A DNA stretch of 22,500 nucleotides from Symbiodinium natans (taxonomy: Eukaryota > Sar > Dinophyceae > Suessiales > Symbiodiniaceae), in assembly GCA_905221605.1 (NCBI GenBank), contig CAJNDS010002676.1, forward strand, positions 1 to 22,500, read 5' to 3'. Below are positions 8,629 through 15,613 of this stretch, piece after piece. How positions within the stretch are numbered: the first letter of the stretch is position 1; every line of letters begins with the position of its first letter. The notes beneath the pieces were generated by a model that saw only the letters and a list, made by a program, of their open reading frames with translations, was not told the DNA's origin and did not search any database. The position numbers and the translations under genes are program-made.

Positions 8629-9490
8629 TCTCCTGTCTTCATTTCTCTTCCATGATTTTCATTGCTCTTCCCATGAAAATTGCTTCCTTTTGATCTCTCC
8701 TCTCTCCTTTCTCTCTCCCTTCTCTTCTCTTGTTCTCTTTTAAATCTCAAAATCACACCAAAGGAAGCTTCTTTTCCTTATTGAATGAAAAAGAAAAAGA
8801 AGAAAAGAGATAGGTAAAGACACTGAAGAGCTCCACTGCCTATTGTTTCATTCCCTTTCCTCTCTTTCTATGTGTTGTTTCCCTTGTTGTTTCAGAAAGC
8901 TAGCAAAATAAGGGCAAGGGGGCTTCCTGAAGAGGAGAGGGCACCTATTTGTTTTAATTATAGAGGGAAAAGCGAGAGACAAGGAAGGGAGAGATGATAG
9001 ATAAAGAAGAGTGCTATCCGTCTCCTTGTTTCTTGTGTCTTCTCTTCTTTTCAGTTCATCATATTCCCCTTTTCGGCCTGTCTCTTCTGCTCTTTTCATT
9101 ACCCTTCTCCTTTTCAAGTTATTCCTTTTTAGTTTTTCTGTTTCGAAAAGAAAGAGGGAAGGGAGAGAGAAGGGAGAGAGGATAGATAAAGAAGAGTGCC
9201 ATCTTCTTTGCGCCTTGTTTTGTCTCTCCATCTTCTTTGTTCATCTCTCTTCTATTCTTTTCTTGGCTCTTCCCATTAAAATTGTGTTCCTTTTATCTCT
9301 CCTCTCTCCTTCTCTTTCCCTTCTCTTCTCCTGTTCCCCTTTAAATGACAAAAACACAAGAAAGGAAGAACAAGAGGGGAATGGAGGCCCTTTTCCTGTA
9401 TTCTCCTGTTGCAATGAATAAAGAAAAAAGGATAGGAGATAAGGAAGGGAATTGAGGAGCTCCTTTCGCTACTTTCTTATGCCCTTTCCT
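8629..9490. repeat. 1.9-kb composite repeat, copy 3, truncated
   Basis: Follows the unit to about 9455, where AAGGAAGGGAATTGA is joined directly to GGAGCTCC. In copies 1 and 2 these two points are about 110 bp apart and flanked by GGAATTGA/GAAATTGA micro-repeats. Past that point the match is loose and it fades by about 9490. Copy 3 is more diverged than copies 1 and 2 are from each other, and has a 3-bp difference (GAAGAACAAGAG for GAAGAAGAG). Confidence 0.9.
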
Positions 9491-10022
9491 TTGTATCTAC
9501 CACACAAAAACACGACTCTCAGCTTCCAAATAAACCCTATTTAAGCCACCCACGGTAGGGTAGCACCAGAACAGCTCAGCCAAAAAGACAAGAAGGGGGT
9601 TGGGGGGGGGGTAGGGGGGGTGTGGGGGGTATGGGTTGGGTGTGGGTGGGGGTGGTGGGGGGGGGGGGGTGTGGGGGGGGAAGGTGGTGGCGGGTGGGGT
9701 TGTGGGGGGGGGGGGGGTGGGGGGGGTGGGGTGGTGTTTTTTGGATGGGGAGGGTGTGGTTGTGGTTACACGAAAACGCATGATTTTGGCTTGATGGCGC
9801 CCCTACCCCCCCAACCGTGCTGACGTGAACCCCCTGTTTTACGAACGCTGTGCGGGTGGCGCGGGGTCCCCCTCCACGAAAAAAATTGTGCAAAACCCGA
9901 CCCCCCCCAAACCCCCCCCCCCCCGCCCGGCCTGTCCCCCCCCCCCCTCCTTTTGGGGGGTGAGGGAAAGAGGGAGGTTTTCACCTCCTTTTCCCATCCA
10001 ACACGCCGCCAGGGTTGGCGGA
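9491..10022. repeat. G-rich then C-rich low-complexity stretch
   Basis: 9591-9755 on the plus strand is almost only G and T, with many runs of four or more G, so intramolecular G-quadruplexes are likely. 9898-9957 is the opposite, with C runs up to about 14. Between them (9760-9895) is a short unique part. Open frames here encode Gly or Pro runs and are not called as genes. Confidence 0.8.
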
Positions 10023-10190
10023 CCCTAAACCCTAAACCCTAAACCCTAAACCCTAAACCCTAAACCCTAAACCCTAAACCCTAAACCCTAAACCCTAAAC
10101 CCTAAACCCTAAACCCTAAACCCTTAAACCCTATGCCCTAAACCCTACAGTTACAGCAAACTCTAAAACCTAAACCCCAAACCCTATATG
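10023..10190. repeat. Interstitial telomere tract, 14 perfect CCCTAAA copies
   Basis: Perfect heptamers run from 10023 to 10120, then decay (CCCTTAAA, CCCTATG). This is the longest perfect C-strand heptamer run in the window. It marks the sharp change from satellite DNA on the left to telomere-tract DNA on the right. As sequence continues for 10 kb on one side and 12 kb on the other, it is not a chromosome end now. Confidence 0.95.
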
Positions 10191-10202
10191 CAAAGCTATA
10201 TG

Positions 10203-10230
10203 TTCTTTATGGTGACTGGGCTACCAAGAG
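10203..10230. repeat. Half copy of foldback family 4
   Basis: GGTGACTGGGCTACCAAG matches GGTTACTGGGCTACCAAG at 18039-18056, the right arm of the foldback at 17891-18062. A C-strand telomere tract lies to its left in both places. Confidence 0.55.
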
Positions 10231-10249
10231 GTTCAGGCCCTAAGGATTT

Positions 10250-10321
10250 ATTACGATTACGATTATTAGATATTATTATTATTAATATTTTTATTGTTAT
10301 TATTATTATTATTATCATTAT

Positions 10322-10365
<44 letters not shown>

Positions 10366-10395
10366 GGGGGGGGGGGGGGGTGGGGGGTGTTGGGG
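10250..10395. repeat. Compound microsatellite (ATT)n(TA)n T16 G15
   Basis: Imperfect (TTA)n, then (TA)n, then 16 T (10350-10365) and 15 G (10366-10380) in direct succession. A similar T15-G9 junction occurs at 17373-17396. Confidence 0.9.
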
Positions 10396-10439
10396 GTTGG
10401 GATGGACTTCCAGGATCCACTCCAAGAAGCCCAAAAACA

Positions 10440-10735
10440 TGAACCCTACCACCTAAAGCCCCCAAAAACCTCAAACCTCAAACCCTCAACCCTCAAACCC
10501 TCTAACCCCTAAACCCCTAAAACCGCAAAAGCCCTAAACCCTACAGGCCCTAAACCGCAAAACCCTCAAACCCTCAAGCCCTAAAGCCCTAAAGCCCCGA
10601 AGCCCCGAGCCTTCCTTGAGGCCTAAAGCCCAAAACCCTTAAACCCTCAAACCCTAAACCCTCAACCCTCAAACCCTAAACCCTAAATCCTCAAACCCTA
10701 AAACCACAAAAGCCCTAAACCCTCAAAGCAGCAAA
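10440..10735. repeat. Degenerate C-strand telomere-like tract
   Basis: CCCTAAA variants with inserted bases (CCCTCAAA, CCCCTAAA, GCCCTAAAG, CCGCAAAA). No gene in it. Confidence 0.85.
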
Positions 10736-10745
10736 TCTTCCTCAG

Positions 10746-10796
10746 GCCGCCATGTGGGCACACTCCCACTGGTGGGGCTCAGGCAGTGGCTTTGGA
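10746..10796 (+). CDS. Candidate exon a, possible start exon
   Basis: After the C-strand tract and AATCTTCCTCAG, 51 nt read AAMWAHSHWWGSGSGFG. They end at GTGAGG, with G-strand tract beginning about 15 bases further on. The ATG at 10752 sits in GCCGCCATGTGG, close to an ideal eukaryotic start context, so this could be a first exon. Its frame joins, without a stop, candidate exons at 11039-11090 and 11205-11308, giving a small three-exon model. The middle exon overlaps a foldback repeat, which weakens the model. Function unknown. Confidence 0.3.
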
Positions 10797-11038
10797 GTGA
10801 GGGGTCCAGGGTTTAGGGTTTAGTTCAGGGTTTAGGGCTTGGGGCAGGTTAAATGGGGTGTAGGGTTTAGGGCTTACCTTTCTTGGAGGCTTCGGGGGGG
10901 CTTCTCATGACCCGAAACCTTGGGGTTCGTAGCATTTGGTGGGGTTTGGGGTGGGGTAACCCTTACGCAAACCTTAAATCCTAAGCCCTAAACCCTAAAC
11001 CCGTCCACTTGGTCGCTTATCAAGGGGTGCGGGTGCAG

Positions 11039-11090
11039 TTACTTGGAGCTTCATGGTACTTCTTGACCAATTATAGCTGTACTTCAAACG
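11039..11090 (+). CDS. Candidate exon b (overlaps a foldback repeat)
   Basis: Begins after GGGTGCGGGTGCAG, reads LLGASWYFLTNYSCTSN and ends before GTACCT. Phase is 0 in and 1 out, matching its neighbours. It coincides with the left arm of the foldback at 11040-11207, so it may be repeat sequence that happens to be open. Confidence 0.15.
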
Positions 11091-11207
11091 GTACCTTTAA
11101 CCATATTAGGGCACTTGAGGGGCTTATCAGTGGGCTATTAGTACAGTTATAATTTGTCAATAAGCACCCCTAAACCCTAAACCCTCAGTAACATGAACCT
11201 CCAGGTA
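11040..11207. mobile_element. Foldback family 2, copy 1, with telomere insert
   Basis: TACTTGGAGCTTCATGGTAC on the left is matched in inverted form by the right end (AATTTGTCAATAAG ... CATGAACCTCCAGGTA). The interior aligns along its length with 14103-14257, for example AGGGCA, AGGGGC, AGTGGG and AGTACAGTTA in the same order. No transposase and no clear target-site duplication are seen, so it is MITE-like only by shape. The right arm is split by a 24-bp telomere-like insert. Confidence 0.65.
11165..11188. repeat. Telomere-like insert inside a foldback arm
   Basis: CACCCCTAAACCCTAAACCC and CTCAG lie between AATAAG and TA-CATGAACCTCC. In the sister copy these two parts are contiguous (AATAAGTACCATGAACCTCC at 14234-14253), and that copy's own left arm confirms the uninterrupted form. 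Confidence 0.75.
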
Positions 11208-11308
11208 TAGCTTTTGACGGCAAGGCGCTCGGCTTGCGGGGGCGTCGGGTTCTGGGCGGCGGTAGGTTCTGGGAAGAAGTGAGATTTAAGAAAAACGGGG
11301 ACCCCTAA
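11205..11308 (+). CDS. Candidate exon c with stop codon
   Basis: Follows ATGAACCTCCAG. In phase 1 it reads IAFDGKALGLRGRRVLG then GGRFWEEVRFKKNGDP and a TAA at 11306. It is basic and GC-rich at third positions, unlike the telomere-like DNA around it. It could be the last exon of a model starting at 10752. A second frame is also open for about 24 codons, so the frame choice is uncertain. Confidence 0.3.
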
Positions 11309-11440
11309 TAGTCGGATTCCCTCATAATGAGGACCCCAATAAGGCACCCCCCCCAAATTTCGAAAATCCCCATAAAAGGGGTTCGGAGGAGGTTCCTCGA
11401 CTCAGCAACGTTTCAGCTCCAGTCTTGCGGCTGCCCAGCA

Positions 11441-11700
11441 ATGGGGTGCAGTGGAAGTCACGCATGCCAGAATGCAAGCAGCGGCGCGAGTACCATCCAG
11501 TCCGAGCAGGCGCTGCCCTTGCCGCCCAGGAATGTCTTGCCTCCAAATCGCGCCACGGACGTGCAGCACGTGCGGCAGCTCAACATCTTTCTGACCACTT
11601 TGGCCAAGGACCCTCAGACCTTCAGCACACAGCTGCTCGAACGCCGGCGGGAGAGCTTCGGAGATGCTGCGCTGTCCGAGGGAGCTGCGCAGACTTGCCT
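11441..11700 (+). CDS. Exon 1 of a putative N-myristoylated protein
   Basis: Opens MGCSGSHACQNASSG. Gly2-Cys3 with Ser residues just behind is the classic pattern for N-myristoylation plus palmitoylation, which would tether the protein to a membrane. The ATG has a purine at -3 and G at +4. The frame is 86 codons plus two bases. The rest is hydrophilic (for example NRATDVQHVRQLNIF, LERRRESFGDAAL) with no domain I recognise. By my count 64 of 86 codons end in G or C, higher than the surrounding DNA would suggest. An in-frame TGA follows at once, but it lies in CT/GTGAGG, a good splice donor, so I end the exon at 11700. The opposite strand is also open here, but I prefer this strand for its codon bias and N-terminal signal. 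Confidence 0.45.
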
Positions 11701-11828
11701 GTGAGGCGGAAGGGGAGGAGAGAGGGAGAGCGGAAAGCAGCTCGTCCCTGAAGCAGCTTGCACCGTGAGAACCCTTACGTTGGAAGAGCAGCTTCCCTGG
11801 GCACGTGGGATTCTGTTTCCAAAGACAG

Positions 11829-11901
11829 TCGCCATGCCTCGCTCGCACCGGAGTTTTTCAAGATATTTGCAGGTCGTCAGCCTGGACCCCTCATTGTTTG
11901 A
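11829..11901 (+). CDS. Exon 2 of the putative myristoylated protein
   Basis: A GT-AG intron (11701-11828, GTGAGG ... TTTCCAAAGACAG) keeps the frame of exon 1. The exon reads RHASLAPEFFKIFAGRQPG then PLIV and a TGA at 11899-11901, for a total of about 110 residues. Alternatively it splices out at GTCGTC (11873) or at a good GTGAGT site (11903), so that the protein continues, perhaps into the exons from 13168 on. I cannot decide from sequence alone. Confidence 0.35.
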
Positions 11902-11977
11902 GGTGAGTTGCATGTCTTGTTTCCCCAAATGAAGTTGGCTTTGTCCTTGCAGTCGACCACGAGAATAAGGTGGTGAA

Positions 11978-12387
11978 AAGAAGCAAGTATATGATTGTGG
12001 TCCAGGCAGCACGTGATGCTTAATTCGAGGAATGGCTAGATTCACGAAGAAACGGTCTGCAGCAGCCACCAGCCAAGCAAGTGAGAGTCTACGGTGTTCG
12101 AAGGTGTTCGTGATTCCATGGTTGCTTCTTTGGGAAGGGCGTTCCGCCACCCCACAAGCCGTTTGGCTGTTGCAAAAGAGGCGCCATACCTCGTTGACGG
12201 TAATCCTTCGAATTCCTTTGCAAGTCTCTACGCCGATCGATCTTTTTTGGATCAGGGCAAACAATTGAGTTGTGCCGAGTAGTTGTAATTTAAACTGCAC
12301 ACTGTGCCTAGAGCATTCGTCAGCTGCTTGGATCATTGTTGAGGTGATTGCGCCCGTTGTTTCGTCCAGTATAGGTCTTTTCATGGA
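11978..12387. repeat. Divergent ~430-bp tandem repeat, unit 1
   Basis: Starts AAGAAGCAAGTAT and contains GATTGTGGTCCAGGCAGCAC, GCAGCCACCAGCCAAGCAAG, TCGAAGGTGTTCGTGATTCC, TTTGGCTGTTGCAAAAG and GATCGATCTTTTTTGGATC in order. Shared sequence reaches a little upstream (CACGAGAATAAGGTGG). Confidence 0.8.
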
Positions 12388-12831
12388 AAGAAGCAAGAAT
12401 GATTGTGGTCCAGGCAGCACCGCGATGTTTCTTTTATAAGAAGTGGTTAGACCCACGAAGAGAACGCTCATGGAGCAGCCACCAGTCAAGCAAATGAGAG
12501 TCTACGTTCTTCGAAGGTGTTCGTGATGCCACGGCTGCTCCTTTTGGAAAGGCGTTCTGCCACTTGGCTGTTGCAAACGACTCACTGGCTGTAATTAGGT
12601 CCTTGGCTAAAAGCGGCTTTGCCTGATGGGCAGTAAGTCCACACCCGGAAACGATCGATTTTTTGGATCGGAGCAGCTAAGGGACGTCAGCCGGTTAGTT
12701 TCAACTGCACGCAGGTAACGATTGCTAGCAATCTCAAGCCTAGGCCCAACATTGCTGAAGTGTATGCACACCTTGTTTCGATGGTAGAGGGCTAGTCCTG
12801 CTAGCGCCCACGAGAACGCAAGGTGGCAAGA
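12388..12831. repeat. Divergent ~430-bp tandem repeat, unit 2
   Basis: The same landmarks in the same order (GATTGTGGTCCAGGCAGCAC, CAGCCACCAGTCAAGCAA, TCGAAGGTGTTCGTGATGCC, TTGGCTGTTGCAAACG, GATCGATTTTTTGGATC), with substitutions and indels throughout. It lacks the CCCCACAAGCCG segment of unit 1. Confidence 0.8.
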
Positions 12832-13110
12832 AAGAAGCAAGTATGCTTGTGGCCTAGGCAGCACGACGTTGCTTATCTTTCTAAGTGGATGGATGCGGAC
12901 AGAAACGAATTGGAGCAGCCACCTGACAGGTTGAAGAGTATAGCAGCCGGCGGTATTCCAAGGTGTTTCCGATGCCATGTTGCTTCTTTGGGGAAGGCAT
13001 GCTGCGTGGCACTTCCTTTGGGAACGGCACCCCGAAACCCTAAATCCTGAACACTGAACCCTAAACCCATGGCGTAGTCGTGGCTGCAATGGGCTGGCAA
13101 AAAAGCCCGC
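12832..13110. repeat. Divergent ~430-bp tandem repeat, unit 3, interrupted
   Basis: Matches through AAGAAGCAAGTATG, GGCCTAGGCAGCACG, GGAGCAGCCACC, CCAAGGTGTTTCCGATGCC and TTGCTTCTTTGGGGAAGG. Near 13028 it runs into CCCTAAATCCTGAAC ... CCCTAAACCC. After that tract GGGCTGGCAAAAAAGC resembles the expected next block (TTGGCTGTTGCAAAAG), so the telomere-like tract may interrupt the unit. Confidence 0.6.
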
Positions 13111-13167
13111 TGCGTTCAAGTCAAATAGGCTTGGCGAGTCTCGCATGTCCATCCTTTTCACTCCGAG

Positions 13168-13198
13168 CTGTATCGACTGATGTCCTGGTTCGGGCGAC
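13168..13198 (+). CDS. Candidate exon E1 of the telomere-intron gene
   Basis: Acceptor ATCCTTTTCACTCCGAG. The exon reads LYRLMSWFGR plus one base. Donor is GTATTTAGGGTTTGG, so the intron opens with G-strand telomere-like sequence. Its phase fits E2. Product unknown. Confidence 0.4.
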
Positions 13199-13199
13199 G

Positions 13200-13629
13200 T
13201 ATTTAGGGTTTGGAGTTTAGGCTTTGTGGTTTAGACTGGGGTCTTTTGACGGGGAAGGCTGGTTTGCACCATTCAGGTTTTCGGTCCGTGCGGGCTTTTT
13301 ACATCTTTTTACATCGGAGGCCCATGAAGCTTGGAATGTCCGTCTGCTGAGTGGCTAGAGGGTTTAGTTTAGGGCTGCGTAGCTAGTTCGATCTAGGGGA
13401 TGTCACTACCTTATAGCCCCACCTGGTAGCTATGTACATACATATATATATATATTTGTATATACCTCAAGAGGCAAGAATTAGGGCCCCTAGTTCCTCA
13501 GGACTGTTTCCCTAAAAGGGTTTAGGGCCCCTAAGCCTCAAACCCTAAACCCTATAAACCCTAAACCCTAAACCCTAAACCCTATTAGCCTTTTAGCCTG
13601 AAAGGGGTTTAGGGTGCCACCTCGTGCAG
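13200..13629 (+). other. Candidate intron with mixed tracts
   Basis: G-strand-like at 13199-13240, then about 200 bp of unique sequence, a short (TA)n at 13440-13456, a G-strand piece at 13518, a C-strand tract at 13535-13585, and the acceptor CACCTCGTGCAG. I see no clear gene inside. GTTTTCGGTCCGTGCGGGC at 13277 follows CATTCAG and is open for 16 codons, which is not enough to call. Confidence 0.3.
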
Positions 13630-13673
13630 ACGATTTCAAAGTTCTCAACTCCGTGGCTTGTGAGTTGCGAGCC
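13630..13673 (+). CDS. Candidate exon E2
   Basis: In the phase set by E1 it completes a His codon, then reads DFKVLNSVACELRA and leaves phase 0 before GTCGCC. A stronger-looking donor, GTGAGT at 13660, would end the exon earlier but would put a stop at the start of E3, so I prefer 13673. Confidence 0.4.
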
Positions 13674-13753
13674 GTCGCCCATTAAACCCTAAACCCTAAA
13701 CCCTAAACTCTAAATTAGGCCCTATAAACAGCTTCTCCTGCGTCACCTTCGTA

Positions 13754-13860
13754 GAAGCTGCTTTGACTTAGTAGGTAGGGCTTGTCAGGGTGGGTTCTGG
13801 GGATTGCAAATAGGGTTCTAGGGTATACTAGGTAGACTTACTAAGTCAAACGAGCTTTCC
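13754..13860. mobile_element. Foldback family 1, copy A
   Basis: GAAGCTGCTTTGACTTAGTA faces TACTAAGTCAAACGAGCTTTC in inverted form. The interior (GGGTGGGTTCTGGGGAT ... TAGACTTACTAAGTC) aligns with 18765-18881. It lies in the candidate intron between E2 and E3, with C-strand tracts on both sides. Confidence 0.7.
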
Positions 13861-13900
13861 TGAACCCTATAAACCCTACACCCTAAACCCTAAACACCAG

Positions 13901-13999
13901 GATGAACACTTCAGCACTGCCTCGGCTGCCAACTCATTCCACCAAATTTCAAGTCAACTCCTAAGTGGGCCCTTCGTATGTTGGTTTTTTTCTCTTACT
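13901..13999 (+). CDS. Candidate exon E3
   Basis: Preceded by CCCTAAACCCTAAACACCAG, so the C-strand tract runs right up to the acceptor. It reads DEHFSTASAANSFHQISSQ then LLSGPF and, if the distal donor is used, VCWFFSLT. Two donors keep phase 0: GTATGTTGG at 13976, the better consensus, and GTAGGGTTTAGGG at 14000. Joined to E1 and E2 it is 50-60 residues of helix-compatible, ordinary-composition protein with no stop. Confidence 0.5.
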
Positions 14000-14102
14000 G
14001 TAGGGTTTAGGGTTTAGGGTTTAGGGTTTAGGGTTTAGGGTTTAGGGCTTAGGGATCTCACACTACACCCTAAACCCCTAAGCTCCTAAGTTTCAGTGGT
14101 TT

Positions 14103-14257
14103 TACTTGGAGGTTCAAGGAAGTTCATGGGACTTAATAACCAATGCAGAACTGCACTTGTAACTGTAGTTATCACCAGATCAGGGCAGATAAGGGGCGTA
14201 TAAGTGGGTTGTAAGTACAGTTACAATTGGTTAATAAGTACCATGAACCTCCAAGTA
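14103..14257. mobile_element. Foldback family 2, copy 2 (uninterrupted)
   Basis: The left arm starts TACTTGGAGGTTCA and continues ACTTAATAACCAAT. The right arm is its inverse, AATTGGTTAATAAGTACC then ATGAACCTCCAAGTA. Arms are about 40-50 bp with small indels. No coding capacity and no certain target-site duplication. Confidence 0.75.
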
Positions 14258-14335
14258 CCACACCCTAAACCCTAAACCCTAAGCCCTAAACCCTAAAACC
14301 CTAAACCCTAAACCCTAAGCCTAAACCCCAACCCT

Positions 14336-14365
14336 AATTGGTTAACAAGTACTAGGCCAACCTAG
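14336..14365. repeat. Family 2 right-arm remnant next to a C tract
   Basis: AATTGGTTAACAAGTACTAGG and AACCT match the family 2 right arm. Its left side is replaced by CCCTAAACCCCAACCCT-type sequence. Confidence 0.55.
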
Positions 14366-14396
14366 ATTCAAGAAAAATTGGACATCGCTCTTTCAG

Positions 14397-14438
14397 CCGG
14401 TGATCGGCTTTGCCGGAGACTGATGCAGGCCTTGCGCG
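14397..14438 (+). CDS. Candidate exon E5
   Basis: Acceptor GCTCTTTCAG. Only the phase with two leading bases is open, and it reads GDRLCRRLMQALR plus one base before GTTCAGGGTTTGGG. The phase entering from E3 does not fit directly, so an exon is missing or one boundary is wrong. Confidence 0.35.
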
Positions 14439-14442
14439 GTTC

Positions 14443-14748
14443 AGGGTTTGGGTTTAGGGTTTAGGGGTTTAGGGTTTAGGGTTTAGGGCTCAGGGTTTAG
14501 GGAGGGTTTAGGGGTTTAGGGGTTTAGGGGTTTAGGGGTTTAGGGGTTTAGGGGTTTAGGGGCTTAGGGGCTTAGGGGCTTAGGGGCTTAGGGGCTTAGG
14601 GGCTTAGGGGCTTAGGGGCTTAGGGGCTTAGGGGCTTAGGGGCTTAGGGGCTTAGGGCTTAGGGAGTAGGGAGGGTTTCGGGTTTAGGGGCTTAGGGTTT
14701 AGGGGTTTAGGGGTTTAGGATTTAGGGGTTTAGGGTTTAGGGTTTGGG
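14443..14748. repeat. G-strand tract with two octamer derivatives
   Basis: TTTAGGG repeats give way to seven perfect TTTAGGGG (14507-14562), then at once eleven perfect CTTAGGGG (14563-14650), then mixed repeats. The single-base switch suggests separate local amplification of each variant. Confidence 0.92.
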
Positions 14749-14756
14749 TTTTTTTA

Positions 14757-15106
14757 CAAGCCGCAACAAGACTTGCAATCGAAGCCTGCCCGTCATGCTA
14801 GAATACGCCGTGTGTTTCGCACGATGAAGAGCCGCACGAGGCAGGAACCGTATCTCAGGATCCGAAAACATTGCCAACGTCGTCCCTTTTTACTCGCATA
14901 CCGTTTTTTAATATTCACTACGCAACGCACCCATTGTAGCGAAACCCTTTGCTCGAAATCCCATACTGTAATTAACTCTATAAACCCGTATTGCAAACCC
15001 GCAAACCCGTTAAACCCCGTACTCCCCCCCCCCCCAAGCCGCAATGCCCCAAAAGCCCACGCGGGCTACGCCAAACCCGACACCCTCCCTAATCCCCAAA
15101 ACCCCA
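14757..15106. other. Unique stretch, no gene called
   Basis: About 240 bp of non-repetitive sequence grading into C-strand-like repeats. One frame (14773-15114) is open for 113 codons but is Arg/Lys- then Pro-rich and runs into degenerate telomere repeat, so I do not call it. Confidence 0.5.
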
Positions 15107-15117
15107 GACCCTAAACC

Positions 15118-15420
15118 AAAAAACCCTAAAACCCTAAAACCCTAAAACCCTAAAACCCTAAAACCCTAAAACCCTAAAACCCTAAAACCCTAAAACCCTA
15201 AAACCCTAAAACCCTAAAACCCTAAAACCCTAAAACCCTAAAACCCTAAAACCATAAAACCCTAAAACCATAAAACCCTAAAACCCTAAAACCCTAAAAC
15301 CCTAAAACCCTAAAACCCTAAAACCCTAAAACCCTAAAACCCTAAAACCCTAAAACCCTAAAACCCTAAAACCCTAAAACCCTAAAACCCTAAAACCCTA
15401 AAACCCTAAAACCCTAAACC
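15118..15420. repeat. CCCTAAAA octamer satellite, about 37 copies
   Basis: Nearly perfect 8-bp repeats differing from the telomere heptamer by one extra A. Two units read CCATAAAA, 16 bp apart (about 15252 and 15268). Confidence 0.95.
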
Positions 15421-15496
15421 CTCCGCTGAACCCTCCGCCCACAAACCCCAAGCCTAAACAAACCCTAAGTAGGATTTCTCTCTCTGCTCGGCATAG

Positions 15497-15510
15497 AAGT
15501 GTCAACGAGG
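15497..15510 (+). CDS. Candidate micro-exon E6 (14 nt)
   Basis: Has an unusually good pyrimidine tract and acceptor (TTTCTCTCTCTGCTCGGCATAG). It reads (E)VSTR in the phase left by E5 and ends at GTTAGGGTTTAGGG. The C-strand array lies upstream and a perfect G-strand array downstream. Such a short exon is plausible but cannot be proved by reading. Confidence 0.3.
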
Positions 15511-15613
15511 GTTAGGGTTTAGGGTTTAGGGTTTAGGGTTTAGGGTTTAGGGTTTAGGGTTTAGGGTTTAGGGTTTAGGGTTTAGGGTTTAGGGTTTAGG
15601 GTTTAGGGTTTAG
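15511..15613. repeat. Perfect G-strand tract, about 14 TTTAGGG copies
   Basis: Uninterrupted heptamers that begin at the putative splice donor GTTAGGG. Mirror orientation to the array ending at 15420. Confidence 0.95.

Larger units (their letters stand above)
14000..14396 (+). other. Candidate intron: G tract, foldback, C tract
   Basis: Opens with about seven G-strand repeats (14001-14054). Then come a short C-strand piece, the foldback at 14103-14257, a C-strand tract (14262-14335), a remnant of the same foldback arm, and the acceptor CATCGCTCTTTCAG. This is the clearest example of the layout. A possible 25-nt internal exon (14097-14121, WFYLEVQG) would fix the phase between E3 and E5, but it overlaps the foldback arm. 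Confidence 0.45.

Noticed and set aside
9497-9984. Open frames on both strands in the G/C-rich stretch
   Set aside because: Pure Gly or Pro-His low complexity, with all frames open because of composition.
10023-10120. A present-day chromosome end
   Set aside because: Unique sequence and other tracts continue on both sides, and neither window edge is telomere repeat.
10885-10930. Minus-strand exon (RVMRSPPEASKK before GTAAGC)
   Set aside because: Good donor motif, but the plus strand is open too and no partner exon on the minus strand was found.
14773-15114. 113-codon plus-strand frame
   Set aside because: Biased Arg/Pro composition, runs into degenerate telomere repeat, and shows no splice or domain support.
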